From Clostridium aceticum (GTDB taxonomy: Bacteria > Bacillota > Clostridia > Peptostreptococcales > Natronincolaceae): 64,000 nucleotides of DNA. The notes below the pieces were generated by a model. That model was not told the DNA's origin and did not search any database. It worked only from the letters and a program-made list of their open reading frames with translations. Shown here piece by piece: positions 25,063 to 33,868 of the stretch (the stretch's first letter is position 1; each line of letters begins with the position of its first letter). The DNA is taken from contig NZ_CP009687.1 of the NCBI RefSeq assembly GCF_001042715.1, positions 4,021,418-4,085,417 of the forward strand, given 5' to 3'. The translations under genes and the position numbers were made by a program.

Positions 25063-25195
25063 TGACTTCACTTCCTTTCTTTATGATCCTATTCTAACAT
25101 ACCTTCCCATAATTTTTATCAGTATATATACAATATTTTTCCACCTGCCTCAAAACTTATTATACTTGTATTTTCTGGTATCTATTCAAAATTGG

Positions 25196-25224
25196 TTTAC
25201 ATAACATTCCTTTTCTTATATAAT
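25196..25224 (+). promoter_or_regulatory. promoter of the c-di-AMP riboswitch/sleB transcript
   Basis: TTTACA (25196-25201) and a perfect TATAAT (25219-25224) with 17-bp spacing lie just before the riboswitch; a start near 25231 is expected. Confidence 0.85.
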
Positions 25225-25243
25225 AACTCTATTGTATTACCTT

Positions 25244-25357
25244 GCAGCTGCTGAATCCTGTGTTTTCACAGGTACGGAGGAACCAATTTCGGGGTTAATC
25301 CATGTCTATGGTAGGGAGCCTTCTATCCCGCACCCGTCAGCTAACTTCGGAAGCGCT
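25244..25357 (+). promoter_or_regulatory. cyclic-di-AMP riboswitch (ydaO/yuaA class)
   Basis: Conserved pieces in order: GCTGAATCC, ACAGGTACGGAGGAACC, GGGGTTAATCC, GGTAGGGAGCC, CCCGCACCCGTCAGCTAAC, TTCGGAAGC. These define the c-di-AMP sensing class, which commonly precedes cell-wall hydrolases. The sequence to the start codon is short (about 23 nt) with no separate terminator visible. Confidence 0.92.
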
Positions 25358-25379
25358 ATTATGGAAGGAGTGTTTATTT

Positions 25380-26315
25380 ATGCAGGGAAACAGTAAAAAG
25401 TTTGTAGCGGTAGTTTTGATTCTATTATTTCTATCGATACAAGTCACAGGGGTATTTGCTAACGATTCTTATGTAACCCTAAGATTCGGTAGCAGAGGAA
25501 ATGAAGTTGTAAGACTTCAACAAGCACTACAAAGTAGAGGTCATTACAGTAGTACCGTTGATGGTATTTATGGTAAGCTAACAGAAAATGCTGTTATTAG
25601 CTTTCAAAGAGCCAACAATTTAACCATTGACGGCATCGCTGGTAGACAAACTCAATCAAGACTTTATGAGACAGTTTCCCTACAGACTTCTAATACTTCT
25701 TCCACTACCCTAAGATTTGGCAGTAGAGGAAGTGAGGTTGTAAGACTTCAGCAAGCACTACAAAACAAAGGTTACTACAACAGTGTGGTTGACGGCATCT
25801 ATGGTAAGCTAACAGAAAATGCTGTTATCAATTTTCAAAGAGCCAACAATCTAGTCATTGACGGTATCGCTGGAAGACAAACACAGGGTAAGCTTTATGA
25901 GACTGCACCGGTGACGGTTTCTAGGGGTAGTACCCCAGCTAGAAGCCAAGACTCAGATGTATACTGGCTTTCTAGGATTATTCATGCTGAAGCAGGAGCA
26001 GAGCCCTACCAAGGAAAAGTAGCAGTAGGAAACGTTGTTCTCAATAGGGTAAATTCTAGGGAGTTTCCTAACACCATTTATAATGTTATCTTTGAATATT
26101 ATAAAAATATTCCTCAGTTTAGCCCTGTAGCAGAAGGCACCATCTATAACACCCCTTCTCAAGAAAGTATACAGGCAGCCCAAGATGCTCTAAGGGGTTC
26201 AAGGCCTGTTGGCAACGCCACATATTTCTTTAATCCCGACAAAGCAACGGGACAATGGATTGTATCAAACAAAAGTTACGTAACGAGAATAGGGGATCAT
26301 GTTTTTTATCAATAG
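25380..26315 (+). CDS. sleB: spore cortex-lytic enzyme SleB-type cell wall hydrolase with two peptidoglycan-binding domains
   Basis: About 311 aa: signal peptide (FVAVVLILLFLSIQVTGVFA), two nearly identical PG_binding_1 domains (about 30-95 and 107-172), a short linker, then a Hydrolase_2/SleB catalytic domain (about 190-311) with WLSRIIHAEAGAEPYQGKVAVGNVVLNRV. The Glu in HAEA is the expected catalytic residue. It degrades peptidoglycan, in spores the cortex muramic-lactam region, and is exported. The ATG at 25380 is correct: AAGGAG precedes it, and the earlier in-frame ATG at 25302 lies inside the riboswitch. It is controlled by c-di-AMP. Confidence 0.93.
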   Translation: MQGNSKKFVAVVLILLFLSIQVTGVFANDSYVTLRFGSRGNEVVRLQQALQSRGHYSSTVDGIYGKLTENAVISFQRANNLTIDGIAGRQTQSRLYETVSLQTSNTSSTTLRFGSRGSEVVRLQQALQNKGYYNSVVDGIYGKLTENAVINFQRANNLVIDGIAGRQTQGKLYETAPVTVSRGSTPARSQDSDVYWLSRIIHAEAGAEPYQGKVAVGNVVLNRVNSREFPNTIYNVIFEYYKNIPQFSPVAEGTIYNTPSQESIQAAQDALRGSRPVGNATYFFNPDKATGQWIVSNKSYVTRIGDHVFYQ

Positions 26316-26327
26316 TTTATGTTTTTA

Positions 26328-26372
26328 GTAAATCAAAGGACCACATATTTATTATGTGGTCCTTTGATTTAC
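26328..26372. terminator. bidirectional terminator between sleB and the ABC importer
   Basis: A perfect 20-bp stem (GTAAATCAAAGGACCACATA and complement) has a 5-base loop. The last codons and stop of the minus-strand ATPase gene lie inside the stem, so the two convergent units share it. Confidence 0.88.
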
Positions 26373-27083
26373 TTCTTTATTTGAAAGAATTTCTCTATAT
26401 TCATTCATTTTATCTGTGTAATGCACCCTAAGATTTTGGGGAATGTCAATGGTGATTTGTTTTTCTAGGATTAAAGGAGGTCCTTGAAAAATATGTATCT
26501 CATCTGCCATATATATAGCTTCCTCTATATCATGGGTAACAAGAATAAGCAGTCTGTTTTTCTGCCTCTTGTAGTTCATTATATGTTGCACTAATTCTTT
26601 TTTTAGCTCTAAATGTATCCCTTTAAAAGGCTCATCCATCACAAGAATATCCCCTCCATAGGCGAAGGCCCTAGCAATGGAAGTCCGCTGTTTCATGCCG
26701 CCGCTCAATTCTTCTGGATAACAGTTCTTAAACTCTGATAAATTTACTAAAGACAAATAGCTATCTAGTATTTCCTGCTTTTCACTTTTCTTATAACCAC
26801 TCCCCAAAACTAGTAAGATATTTTCTTCTACTGTTGCCCAAGGTAATAGCCTATCTTCTTGAAAAATATAAGAGCAGTTTTTCTCTTCTATTCCTTCAAT
26901 AGCACCTTCATCCATAGGACTAAGCTTAGTGATTAAGTTTAGCAAAGTCGTCTTGCCACATCCAGAGGGTCCAAAAATACAATGAATTTTGTTATATACC
27001 AAGTTCATGTTAAAGTTACAAAGAACTTGAAGTTCTCCGTAAGCTTTATAGAGGTTTTTAATTCTTAGCTCCAACCTTGACAC
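26352..27083 (-). CDS. ABC transporter ATPase, NitT/TauT (SsuB) family
   Basis: The 243-aa ATPase has Walker A GPSGCGKTT, signature LSGGMKQRT, Walker B ILVMDEPFKGI and VTHD. It powers the permease and lipoprotein encoded upstream. The assumed GTG start overlaps the permease end by 26 bp and lies very close to AAAGGAT, so the true start may be a few codons later (GGAG followed by CTAAGA and ATT). Substrate unknown; family members import nitrate, sulfonates, thiamine precursors or aromatic acids. Confidence 0.9.
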   Translation of the reverse strand: MSRLELRIKNLYKAYGELQVLCNFNMNLVYNKIHCIFGPSGCGKTTLLNLITKLSPMDEGAIEGIEEKNCSYIFQEDRLLPWATVEENILLVLGSGYKKSEKQEILDSYLSLVNLSEFKNCYPEELSGGMKQRTSIARAFAYGGDILVMDEPFKGIHLELKKELVQHIMNYKRQKNRLLILVTHDIEEAIYMADEIHIFQGPPLILEKQITIDIPQNLRVHYTDKMNEYREILSNKEVNQRTT

Positions 27084-27864
27084 ATCCTTTACTCACCTTT
27101 GATGATTTTTTTATAGTGATTTTCTCTAAACAATAGGCAAAAACCTTTTCAAATAAGAGGCTGAAGAAAATTACCACCAGTGTCCAAGCAAATAGGTCGC
27201 TGGAGTCTAGATAGATCTTAGCACTATAAAGGTGACTGCCTATGGCATTTCTAGGATGACTCAAAACTTCAGCTGCTACACTAACCTTCCATCCCAGCCC
27301 CAGTGAAGTTATACATGCAGCAGAAAAATAGGGCAAGATGGAGGGCAGATAGATTTTTTTAATAACCACCCATTTCTTCAAGCGATAGATCTTAGCCATC
27401 TGCAAAAGCTTCCTATCTATATTTGCAAGCCCTCCAACAATATTGGTCCAAATAACAGGAAAACACATGAGGAAACAAATAAAAGTAGGAACATTTGAAG
27501 ATGAAAACCACATTAAAGCAATCATAATAAAAGACAAAACTGGCGTAGATTTAATAGCAACTATCAATGGATTAATTAAGTTGTAAATAAAATCATTCAT
27601 ACTAGAAATAATTCCTAAGATGGTTCCTACTACTATAGAAAAAAATACACCCATGGCTACACGACCTATAGAGGAAGCAATAGCCTGCCAAAAAGTTTTT
27701 AAGAATACCAACTCCTTTAATCGCATAAAAACATTGAAGGGAGATGGCAGATAAATATCTCTTTGAAGGATGCCATATACTATTTGCCAAATAATGATCC
27801 AAAATAGGAAAATAAAGATTTGGCTCAAAATCTTTCTCTTACCTCGTATAGTAAAATCCTTCAT
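27058..27864 (-). CDS. ABC transporter permease, NitT/TauT (SsuC) family
   Basis: 268-aa membrane protein with six hydrophobic segments and the binding-protein-dependent transport loop (LGLGWKVSVAAEVLSH, the EAA region that contacts the ATPase). SD GGAGGG lies 10 bases before the ATG, which overlaps the end of the binding-protein gene by 26 bp. It forms the importer with its two neighbours. Confidence 0.92.
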   Translation of the reverse strand: MKDFTIRGKRKILSQIFIFLFWIIIWQIVYGILQRDIYLPSPFNVFMRLKELVFLKTFWQAIASSIGRVAMGVFFSIVVGTILGIISSMNDFIYNLINPLIVAIKSTPVLSFIMIALMWFSSSNVPTFICFLMCFPVIWTNIVGGLANIDRKLLQMAKIYRLKKWVVIKKIYLPSILPYFSAACITSLGLGWKVSVAAEVLSHPRNAIGSHLYSAKIYLDSSDLFAWTLVVIFFSLLFEKVFAYCLEKITIKKSSKVSKGCVKVGAKN

Positions 27865-28852
27865 CTGCTAATTTCCCTCCGATGGACTTAGGTTCAAAGT
27901 CAAATAGCATTTGATAAAAATCCTGTAAAATTACCTTTGCCTCCTCAGCCTCTATGTAGACAATATTTGAGTAAGGAATTGCCTCCTTTGCAATAGCTGC
28001 ATTAGGTAAAATTTCGTATTTTGCTATAAGTTCTGCTGCTTCCTCTACTTGCTGGTTAACGAAATCCACCGAATCCTTATATTCCTCTAAAAATATATTT
28101 AGTACTTCTAGATTGTTTTCAGCGAATTTCCTTTGCACGATGATACAGCCCATAGCTAGTTTACCTTCTTCCCCCACCGTTTTATTCCATTCCTCAGTAA
28201 TATCTAAAGCAATCCTTAAATCTTTGTTACGCATCAATGCTGTAGATACATGGGGCTGCGGTAATAACGCCAGATCTACATCGCCTTCTATTAAAGCAGC
28301 AGCTAGTTCTGTATGTTGCAATTTATAGTCCAGCAGCACATCTTCATCAACTGCCAATTGATTTTCCTCTAAAATATACTGGAATATATAGTCCGCGGCA
28401 GTACCTTTACCACTGGTATTTACTTTTTTCCCTCTTAAGTCTTCTATGCTATGGATATTGTCTTCATTTTCAAGAAGATATAAAACACCTAATGTGTTGA
28501 TAGCCACTAATTGAACCTCACCCTCCATTCTATTGTACAAAGTAAGTGCTAAATTCGTTGGTACCGCTGCTATATCTACTTCATTATTAATGATTTTTCC
28601 TACTAAATCATCTGGACTTCCCATTAGCAAAAATTCATAGTTTATAGCAGTATTTTTTTCTTCATTGTCCTCCATTAGCTTCGCCATCCCCATTCCAGTA
28701 GGACCTTTTAAAGCAGCAATCCGCAATGATAGTTCTTGGTTAATCTCGAGCGTATCCTCCTGTTGAGATACTTCCTTAGTACAAGCAACTATCCCCATCA
28801 TCAAAATTACCACCATCAGTAAAGCTAAAGCTTTTTTTAGTGTGTGCTTCAC
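27839..28852 (-). CDS. ABC transporter substrate-binding lipoprotein, NitT/TauT family
   Basis: 337-aa lipoprotein with signal peptide and lipobox GIVAC. The NMT1/SsuA-like fold is shown by LRIAALKGPTGMGMAKLM, EVDIAAVPTNLA, DLRGKKVNTSGKGTAADYIF and DVDLALLPQPHVSTAL. It starts with GTG, well spaced from GGGGG. First gene of a three-gene importer; a family A repeat sits 38 bp upstream, so the promoter must be inside or beyond it. The ligand cannot be told. Confidence 0.9.
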   Translation of the reverse strand: MKHTLKKALALLMVVILMMGIVACTKEVSQQEDTLEINQELSLRIAALKGPTGMGMAKLMEDNEEKNTAINYEFLLMGSPDDLVGKIINNEVDIAAVPTNLALTLYNRMEGEVQLVAINTLGVLYLLENEDNIHSIEDLRGKKVNTSGKGTAADYIFQYILEENQLAVDEDVLLDYKLQHTELAAALIEGDVDLALLPQPHVSTALMRNKDLRIALDITEEWNKTVGEEGKLAMGCIIVQRKFAENNLEVLNIFLEEYKDSVDFVNQQVEEAAELIAKYEILPNAAIAKEAIPYSNIVYIEAEEAKVILQDFYQMLFDFEPKSIGGKLADEGFYYTR

Positions 28853-28889
28853 AATTTTTACCCCCTTTTCATATTTGTTATTTCCTATT

Positions 28890-29031
28890 CATTAACGTTA
28901 ACTTAAACCATAGTTTGCCATCCTGAGGGAAGCAAAGCGGAGTCATGGAGATGACAGACTAGGTAAAAACTAACCTTAATTTAAGATCCATTCACTACCC
29001 TCAGGGTGACAATTCTCACGCAGTCTAACGA
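28890..29031. repeat. family A inverted repeat
   Basis: Left end CATTAACGTTAACTTAAACC and core TTTGCCATCCTGAGG / CCTCAGGGTGACA are clear; the right end has degenerated. The remaining gap to ilvD (29032-29397) holds a perfect palindrome GTTAAAATTTTAAC (29147-29160), an operator candidate, and the ilvD promoter. Confidence 0.75.
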
Positions 29032-29259
29032 TTCTTCTAGCATGTATGTTTTTTATGTGTCTGAGAAACTGTCCCGTCGTGTACATAATAGTATCTCCAC
29101 AAAAGTTGTTGCGGCGGAATAACAATTTCTAAATAAGAATAACTATGTTAAAATTTTAACTATTGTTTGCCTACGTATTCTAACAATAATTGTAAATTAA
29201 GTCTATTATACCCTTTCTGATTGTTTCTTTCAATAGTCAACTCATTCCAAACTATGGCT

Positions 29260-29288
29260 TTGTAAGTATTCTTTATATATGCTAAAAT
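29260..29288 (+). promoter_or_regulatory. promoter candidate of the IlvD-family gene
   Basis: TTGTAA (29260-29265) and TAAAAT (29283-29288) are separated by 17 bp, about 110 bp before the start codon. No T-box or other known leader motif is seen. Confidence 0.55.
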
Positions 29289-29397
29289 TATCTGTAGAAT
29301 TAATTATTTTTCGATTCTTTCACAAATACAGTTTAAAACTTTTTTAGTAATTATTATATACAAATTTTATCATTTATGACAAGAAAGAGGTGTAACC

Positions 29398-31083
29398 ATG
29401 TTTCATCGTAGTAAAGACATCTTAAATCAACCAGAGTGGTCTAATGTACGGGCTTTGTATAAGTCTAACGGTTTTACTGATGAAGAATTAGAGAAGCCTA
29501 TTATTGCTGTTGTTAACTCCTTTAATACCATTTGTCCAGGTCATTACAACTTAAACAATCTTACACAATATGTAAGAGAAGGAATTCGAGCTGCTGGCGG
29601 TACTCCAGTGGAATTTGGCACAATAGCTGCTTGTGATGGTATGGCTATGGGGCATAAAGGTATGCGTCATATCCTTCCCACAAGAGAGTTAATTGCAAAT
29701 GATATAGAAATGATGATGGAGGCCCATCGACTAGATGGTATGGTGCTTCTTGGATCTTGTGACAAGATTGTACCTGGTATGTTGATGGCAGCGGCTAGAT
29801 TAGACCTCCCCGCTGTTTTTGTTAATGGTGGTCCAACCCTTCCAGGAAGAATGAAGGAAAATAATCCTTATGGAGGAGAGCATATCGATCACTCTATTAT
29901 TCAGCAGTCCTTAGGTTCTCTTAATACCAATACCATGAGTTGGGATCAATATATGTGGTTAGAGGACAATGCTTGCCCTACTATTGGCTCCTGCGCTATG
30001 CTGGGAACGGCTAACACAATGTGCTGCTTAGCCGAAGCCATGGGTATGTCCCTTCCAGGAAGTGCTGTAATACCAGCGGTTTATAGTCATAGAATGGCTG
30101 TTGCTTTTCAAAGTGGTAAAGCTATTATGACGTTGATCAATAAAGGAATTAAAGCTAGACAAATCATTACCCGTGAGGCTTTAATCAATGCCATAAAGGT
30201 GAACTCTGCTATAGGAGGCTCCACTAATGCTGTTCTTCATACATTAGCCATCGCTTATGAAGGAGAAATAGACTTAACCTTAGAAGACTTTGGCAGTATC
30301 AGCAGAGAAGTTCCCCATCTTTCCCCTATGATTCCCGGAGGACCTTATGCCCTTTTAGACTTCTATGAAGCCGGCGGTATCCCTGCCATCATGAAACAAC
30401 TAGAAACAGTTCTTGATTTAGATACCATGACGGTAACAGGGCATAAGCTTCAAGAAAACATAAAGCATGCAAAAGTATTAAATAAAGACGTTATAAGAGA
30501 TTTAAGTAATCCCGTTACCACCAGCAGTGGTATTGCTATATTGAAGGGAAACTTGGCACCTGAAGGAGCAGTAACAAAACCTTCTGCCATACCTAAGGAT
30601 GCCTTGAAATTTACTGGACCAGCAGTAGTTTTTGAAAGTGAAAAAGAAGCTTTAGAAGAAATTGCTGCCAATAAAGTAAAAGCTGGTAATGTTCTCGTCA
30701 TAAGAAATGAAGGTCCTAAGGGTGGACCTGGTATGCCGGAAATGTATAAGGCAATGAAAATGCTTGTAGGCATGAATCTAGGCAGTAAGGTTTGTGTAAT
30801 TACTGACGGTCGTTTCTCCGGTTCCAATAATGGCTGCTTTGTTGGCCATATCTGTCCAGAGGCTGCTGTTGAAGGTCCCATCGCTTACGTCAAAAACGGA
30901 GATGTCATATCCGTAGATGTAGAGGGTGGGTCCATAGAAGTATTATCTGAAGACTTTGAAGACCGCCTAAAAGAAAAAATTCAGCTGCCTAAAAACAAGT
31001 CTAAAGGATACCTCCATGTATATTCGAATATCGTTACCTCTGCTTCTAGAGGAGCCGTTATTCCTACTCGTGAAGAGTCTTAG
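29398..31083 (+). CDS. ilvD: dihydroxy-acid dehydratase family protein (IlvD/Edd)
   Basis: 561-aa iron-sulfur dehydratase. Cluster ligands are in NTICPGH, GSCDKIVPGM and TIGSCAMLGTANTMCC; the C-terminal part has GRFSGSNNGCFVGHICPEAA. IlvD dehydrates 2,3-dihydroxy-isovalerate in branched-chain amino acid synthesis. The N-terminus is shorter than in typical IlvD (the family segment before RALYKSNG is missing), there are no other ilv genes nearby, and a transporter follows. A sugar-acid dehydratase role is therefore possible. Monocistronic, with its own promoter and terminator. Confidence 0.85.
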   Translation: MFHRSKDILNQPEWSNVRALYKSNGFTDEELEKPIIAVVNSFNTICPGHYNLNNLTQYVREGIRAAGGTPVEFGTIAACDGMAMGHKGMRHILPTRELIANDIEMMMEAHRLDGMVLLGSCDKIVPGMLMAAARLDLPAVFVNGGPTLPGRMKENNPYGGEHIDHSIIQQSLGSLNTNTMSWDQYMWLEDNACPTIGSCAMLGTANTMCCLAEAMGMSLPGSAVIPAVYSHRMAVAFQSGKAIMTLINKGIKARQIITREALINAIKVNSAIGGSTNAVLHTLAIAYEGEIDLTLEDFGSISREVPHLSPMIPGGPYALLDFYEAGGIPAIMKQLETVLDLDTMTVTGHKLQENIKHAKVLNKDVIRDLSNPVTTSSGIAILKGNLAPEGAVTKPSAIPKDALKFTGPAVVFESEKEALEEIAANKVKAGNVLVIRNEGPKGGPGMPEMYKAMKMLVGMNLGSKVCVITDGRFSGSNNGCFVGHICPEAAVEGPIAYVKNGDVISVDVEGGSIEVLSEDFEDRLKEKIQLPKNKSKGYLHVYSNIVTSASRGAVIPTREES

Positions 31084-31085
31084 TT

Positions 31086-31127
31086 AGAAAGTCAACAGTC
31101 TGAAGGCTGTTGACTTTCTAGTTTTTT
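31086..31127 (+). terminator. terminator of the IlvD-family gene
   Basis: AGAAAGTCAACAG pairs perfectly with CTGTTGACTTTCT, followed by GTTTTTTCTTT. Confidence 0.92.
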
Positions 31128-31189
31128 CTTTAATTATATAATTACCAAAAATCACTATTTAAAATTTTCTAAATTTCTATAAATTTTTC

Positions 31190-31218
31190 TTGCCTTCTAC
31201 TCCATTCCCCTCTATAAT
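31190..31218 (+). promoter_or_regulatory. promoter of the OFA-family transporter gene
   Basis: TTGCCT (31190-31195) and a perfect TATAAT (31213-31218) at 17-bp spacing predict a start near 31225 and a leader of about 165 nt. Confidence 0.8.
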
Positions 31219-31253
31219 AGTACTATTAATCTAAATTCAAAAGATATCAGAGC

Positions 31254-31342
31254 TTTAAAATCCAGTATTTAGCAGATATATTGAAGATAATCTATACTGT
31301 TAAAGATGTTCAGGGGAGGAGAGAGCCTAGGAGGATTTTAAA
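31254..31342 (+). other. structured 5' leader of unknown class
   Basis: TTTAAAATCC (31254-31263) pairs perfectly with GGATTTTAAA (31333-31342), closing a 69-nt interior. The interior has smaller pairings (AGAT...ATCT) and a purine-rich stretch GGGGAGGAGAGAGCC. It matches no riboswitch class I recognise. Confidence 0.45.
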
Positions 31343-31388
31343 ATTAAATAGACATTTACAGTAATTATATGATTAAGGGGGATGCTCA

Positions 31389-32609
31389 ATGGCAAAAAAG
31401 ACACCAAATCGTTGGTTTGTAGTACTAGGTGCTGTGCTTTTGCAAGTATGTATAGGTTCTATTTATTCCTGGAGTTTGTTTAATGAACCTCTTATGCAGA
31501 CCTTCGGCTGGCAAAGTAATGAAGTAGTTCTTACTTTCTCCATAGCTGTTTTCGTATTTGCTTTTACAACCATTTTTTCTGGCAGGCTTCAAGACAAGAT
31601 CGGGCCAAAAAAGGTTGCCACCATTGGAGGGATATTATATGGTACTGGTTTACTGCTGACCTCTACCGCCACTTCTATTATACAGCTATATCTCTATTAT
31701 GGTATTGTTGCCGGTATTGGAGTTGGTTTTGCTTATGTATGCCCTCTATCCACCTGTGTAAAGTGGTTTCCCGAGAAAAAGGGATTTATTACTGGTATTG
31801 CTGTAGGCTCCTTTGGACTGGGGAGCTTAGTTTTTAAATCCATCATTGAGTTTTTCCTTGATTCCAAGGGGATTTCTGCAACCTTTTTTTACTTAGGAAT
31901 CATCTATCTGGTTCTTGTAGTAGCAGGAGCTCAATTTTTAAAAGTTCCTCCAGAAGGGTATGCTGCATCGATTAAGAAAGTCAATGTTTCTTCTGATGAA
32001 ATTAACTTTACAGTAAAAGAAATGCTTAGAACCAAGTCCTTCTATCTTATTTGGGTAATGTACCTATTTGCAACCATCAGTGGTTTACTGGTGATAGGTC
32101 TTGCAAAAGATATAGGTATTGAATTGGCTAACCTCGAGCCTCATACTGCCGCTAATGCGGTTGCTATGATCGCCTTTTTTAACGCCAGCGGAAGACTTGT
32201 ATGGGGCAGCCTTTCAGATAAATTAGGTAGAATAAAGGTCGTGTCTATGATGTTGGCAATAACTGCTGTAGGTATGATTATGATGAGCATTACTTCATTA
32301 AGCTTCGTCACCTTCTTTATTTATGTTGCTGCCATTACCTTCTGCTTCGGAGGATTCCTAGCAGTGCTTCCAACTGTTACAGGAGAGTTCTATGGGATGA
32401 AAAATTTAGGTGCCAACTATGGTATTGTTTATCAAGCCTATGGTTTATCTGCTTTAGTTGGACCTATGGTGGTGACTTATGTAGGAGATCTTAAACTTAG
32501 CTTTATAATTGCTGCCATACTAGCAATTATAGGTGGTCTGATGAGTTTAATGATTAAACCGCCTTTGGCTGCTTCTTCATTAGCTACAACTTCTAAACAG
32601 GCGGCATAG
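31389..32609 (+). CDS. MFS transporter, oxalate/formate antiporter (OFA) family
   Basis: 406 aa with 12 hydrophobic segments. The start PNRWFVVLGAVLLQVCIGSIYSWSLF and the loop GRLQDKIGPKKVATIGG are typical of the OFA branch, as is GRLVWGSLSDKLGRIKV in the second half. Transports small carboxylates; the direction and substrate are not readable. It starts with ATG after AAGGGGG and is a single-gene unit between two terminators, with a long leader. Confidence 0.9.
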   Translation: MAKKTPNRWFVVLGAVLLQVCIGSIYSWSLFNEPLMQTFGWQSNEVVLTFSIAVFVFAFTTIFSGRLQDKIGPKKVATIGGILYGTGLLLTSTATSIIQLYLYYGIVAGIGVGFAYVCPLSTCVKWFPEKKGFITGIAVGSFGLGSLVFKSIIEFFLDSKGISATFFYLGIIYLVLVVAGAQFLKVPPEGYAASIKKVNVSSDEINFTVKEMLRTKSFYLIWVMYLFATISGLLVIGLAKDIGIELANLEPHTAANAVAMIAFFNASGRLVWGSLSDKLGRIKVVSMMLAITAVGMIMMSITSLSFVTFFIYVAAITFCFGGFLAVLPTVTGEFYGMKNLGANYGIVYQAYGLSALVGPMVVTYVGDLKLSFIIAAILAIIGGLMSLMIKPPLAASSLATTSKQAA

Positions 32610-32684
32610 GCAACTCCTTCCTACCTATCCCAATACTTAGAGACGGAGTGCTAGTTTCTGGAGAAAAAAAGTGTACTATATACG

Positions 32685-32721
32685 ATTAGGGAGTGGACCT
32701 GAGGTCTACTCCCTAATTTTT
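32685..32721 (+). terminator. terminator of the OFA-family transporter gene
   Basis: ATTAGGGAGTGGACCT pairs with AGGTCTACTCCCTAAT (one mismatch), followed by TTTTATG. Confidence 0.9.
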
Positions 32722-32744
32722 ATGTCTTTTATGTACTTAACCTT

Positions 32745-32785
32745 CGCCTTAATGGGTTGCAAATGTAGCTCTTAATAATAAACTA
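32745..32785. repeat. family B fragment at the end of xth
   Basis: GCAAATGTAGCTCTTAATA matches the centre of family B. It overlaps the TAG stop codon of the exonuclease gene and lacks the outer arms. Confidence 0.4.
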
Positions 32786-33538
32786 AAAATCTATTTCTAA
32801 TACTACAGGACAGTGATCACTGCCCATAATACTTGAATGAATTTCTGCCTTCTTTAGTAAGTCCTTCAGCCTTTCAGATACAATAAAATAGTCAATTCTC
32901 CAACCTGCATTTCTCTCCCTAGCTTTTCCCATATAGGACCACCAAGTATAGGCTCCTTCTTGATCTGGATAAAAATATCTATACGTATCTATAAACCCTG
33001 TATCAAGTAATTCTGTCATCTTTTGTCTTTCTTCATCTGTAAAACCTGCATTTCTTTTATTGGTTTTGGGATTTTTTAAGTCGATTTCCTTGTGGGCTAC
33101 ATTGAGATCCCCACATAAAATCACTGGCTTTACTGCATCTAAGTTTTTTAGATGATTTCTAAAGGCATCCTCCCAAATTCCTCTATAATCAAGTCTTGCC
33201 AACTCTCTCTGAGAATTAGGGGTATATACATTCACTAGATAAAACTCTTCAAACTCTAAAGTGATCACCCTTCCCTCTTGATCATGCTCTTCTATCCCCA
33301 TACCATACTTAACAGATACTGGCTCTTTTTTTGTAAATATAGCTGTTCCAGAGTAACCCTTTTTCACTGCGTAATTCCAATACTGCTGATATCCTTCTAA
33401 ATCTAAATCAATTTGACCTTCCTGTAACTTGGTTTCCTGAAGGCAAAATATATCTGCATCTACCCCTTTAAAATAGTCTAAAAATCCTTTGCCTACACAA
33501 GCTCTAAGACCATTGACATTCCAAGAAATAAGTTTCAT
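32783..33538 (-). CDS. xth: exodeoxyribonuclease III (AP endonuclease)
   Basis: 251 aa, ExoA/XthA family base-excision repair enzyme. It has MKLISWNVNGLRA, CLQETKLQ, GYSGTAIFTK, VNVYTPNS, ILCGDLNVAHKEIDL, AYTWWSYMGKARERNAGWRIDYF and GSDHCPVVLEI, giving the complete Asn-Glu-Tyr-Asp-Asn-Asp-His catalytic set. The ATG at 33538 is used because GGAGGATC lies just upstream and the family begins MK(L)ISWNVNG; the longer in-frame start (33574) would add 12 unsupported residues. Confidence 0.95.
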   Translation of the reverse strand: MKLISWNVNGLRACVGKGFLDYFKGVDADIFCLQETKLQEGQIDLDLEGYQQYWNYAVKKGYSGTAIFTKKEPVSVKYGMGIEEHDQEGRVITLEFEEFYLVNVYTPNSQRELARLDYRGIWEDAFRNHLKNLDAVKPVILCGDLNVAHKEIDLKNPKTNKRNAGFTDEERQKMTELLDTGFIDTYRYFYPDQEGAYTWWSYMGKARERNAGWRIDYFIVSERLKDLLKKAEIHSSIMGSDHCPVVLEIDF

Positions 33539-33629
33539 AGTGATCCTCCGTGTTTTTATTTTTAGGATATACAACTTCCACCTTTTTTAATTCTATTTCT
33601 ACTTAGTTTTATCCTCTCTCCTAGCAAAA

Positions 33630-33680
33630 AAATAAAAAACCATCAAAGAAATATACAGTTATATCTTCCTTTATGGTTTT
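33630..33680 (-). terminator. terminator of the collagen-like gene
   Basis: On the minus strand AACCATAAAGGAA pairs with TTTCTTTGATGGTT and is followed by TTTTTT. It lies about 190 bp beyond the stop; the gap otherwise shows nothing. Confidence 0.7.
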
Positions 33681-33868
33681 TTCTCCGTCTTGGAGTACCT
33701 ATTCTATTGTGTCAAATTATGTCCTTTGTTCAGTAGCGTGGACTTTTACCCTTCATTCTATAATAATATATAAAATCCTAACAGTATATAGTATAGGCAT
33801 CGATATTTTCAATAAACTACTACTTTTCACTAAAGTCATTAAAGGTTTACTTTAACCCAGTGCCGATC

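Noticed and set aside
28853..29397. T-box or other amino acid leader in front of the IlvD-family gene
   Set aside because: No specifier loop or GGGTGGNACCGCG-type T-box sequence was found; only a family A repeat, a palindrome and a weak promoter are there.
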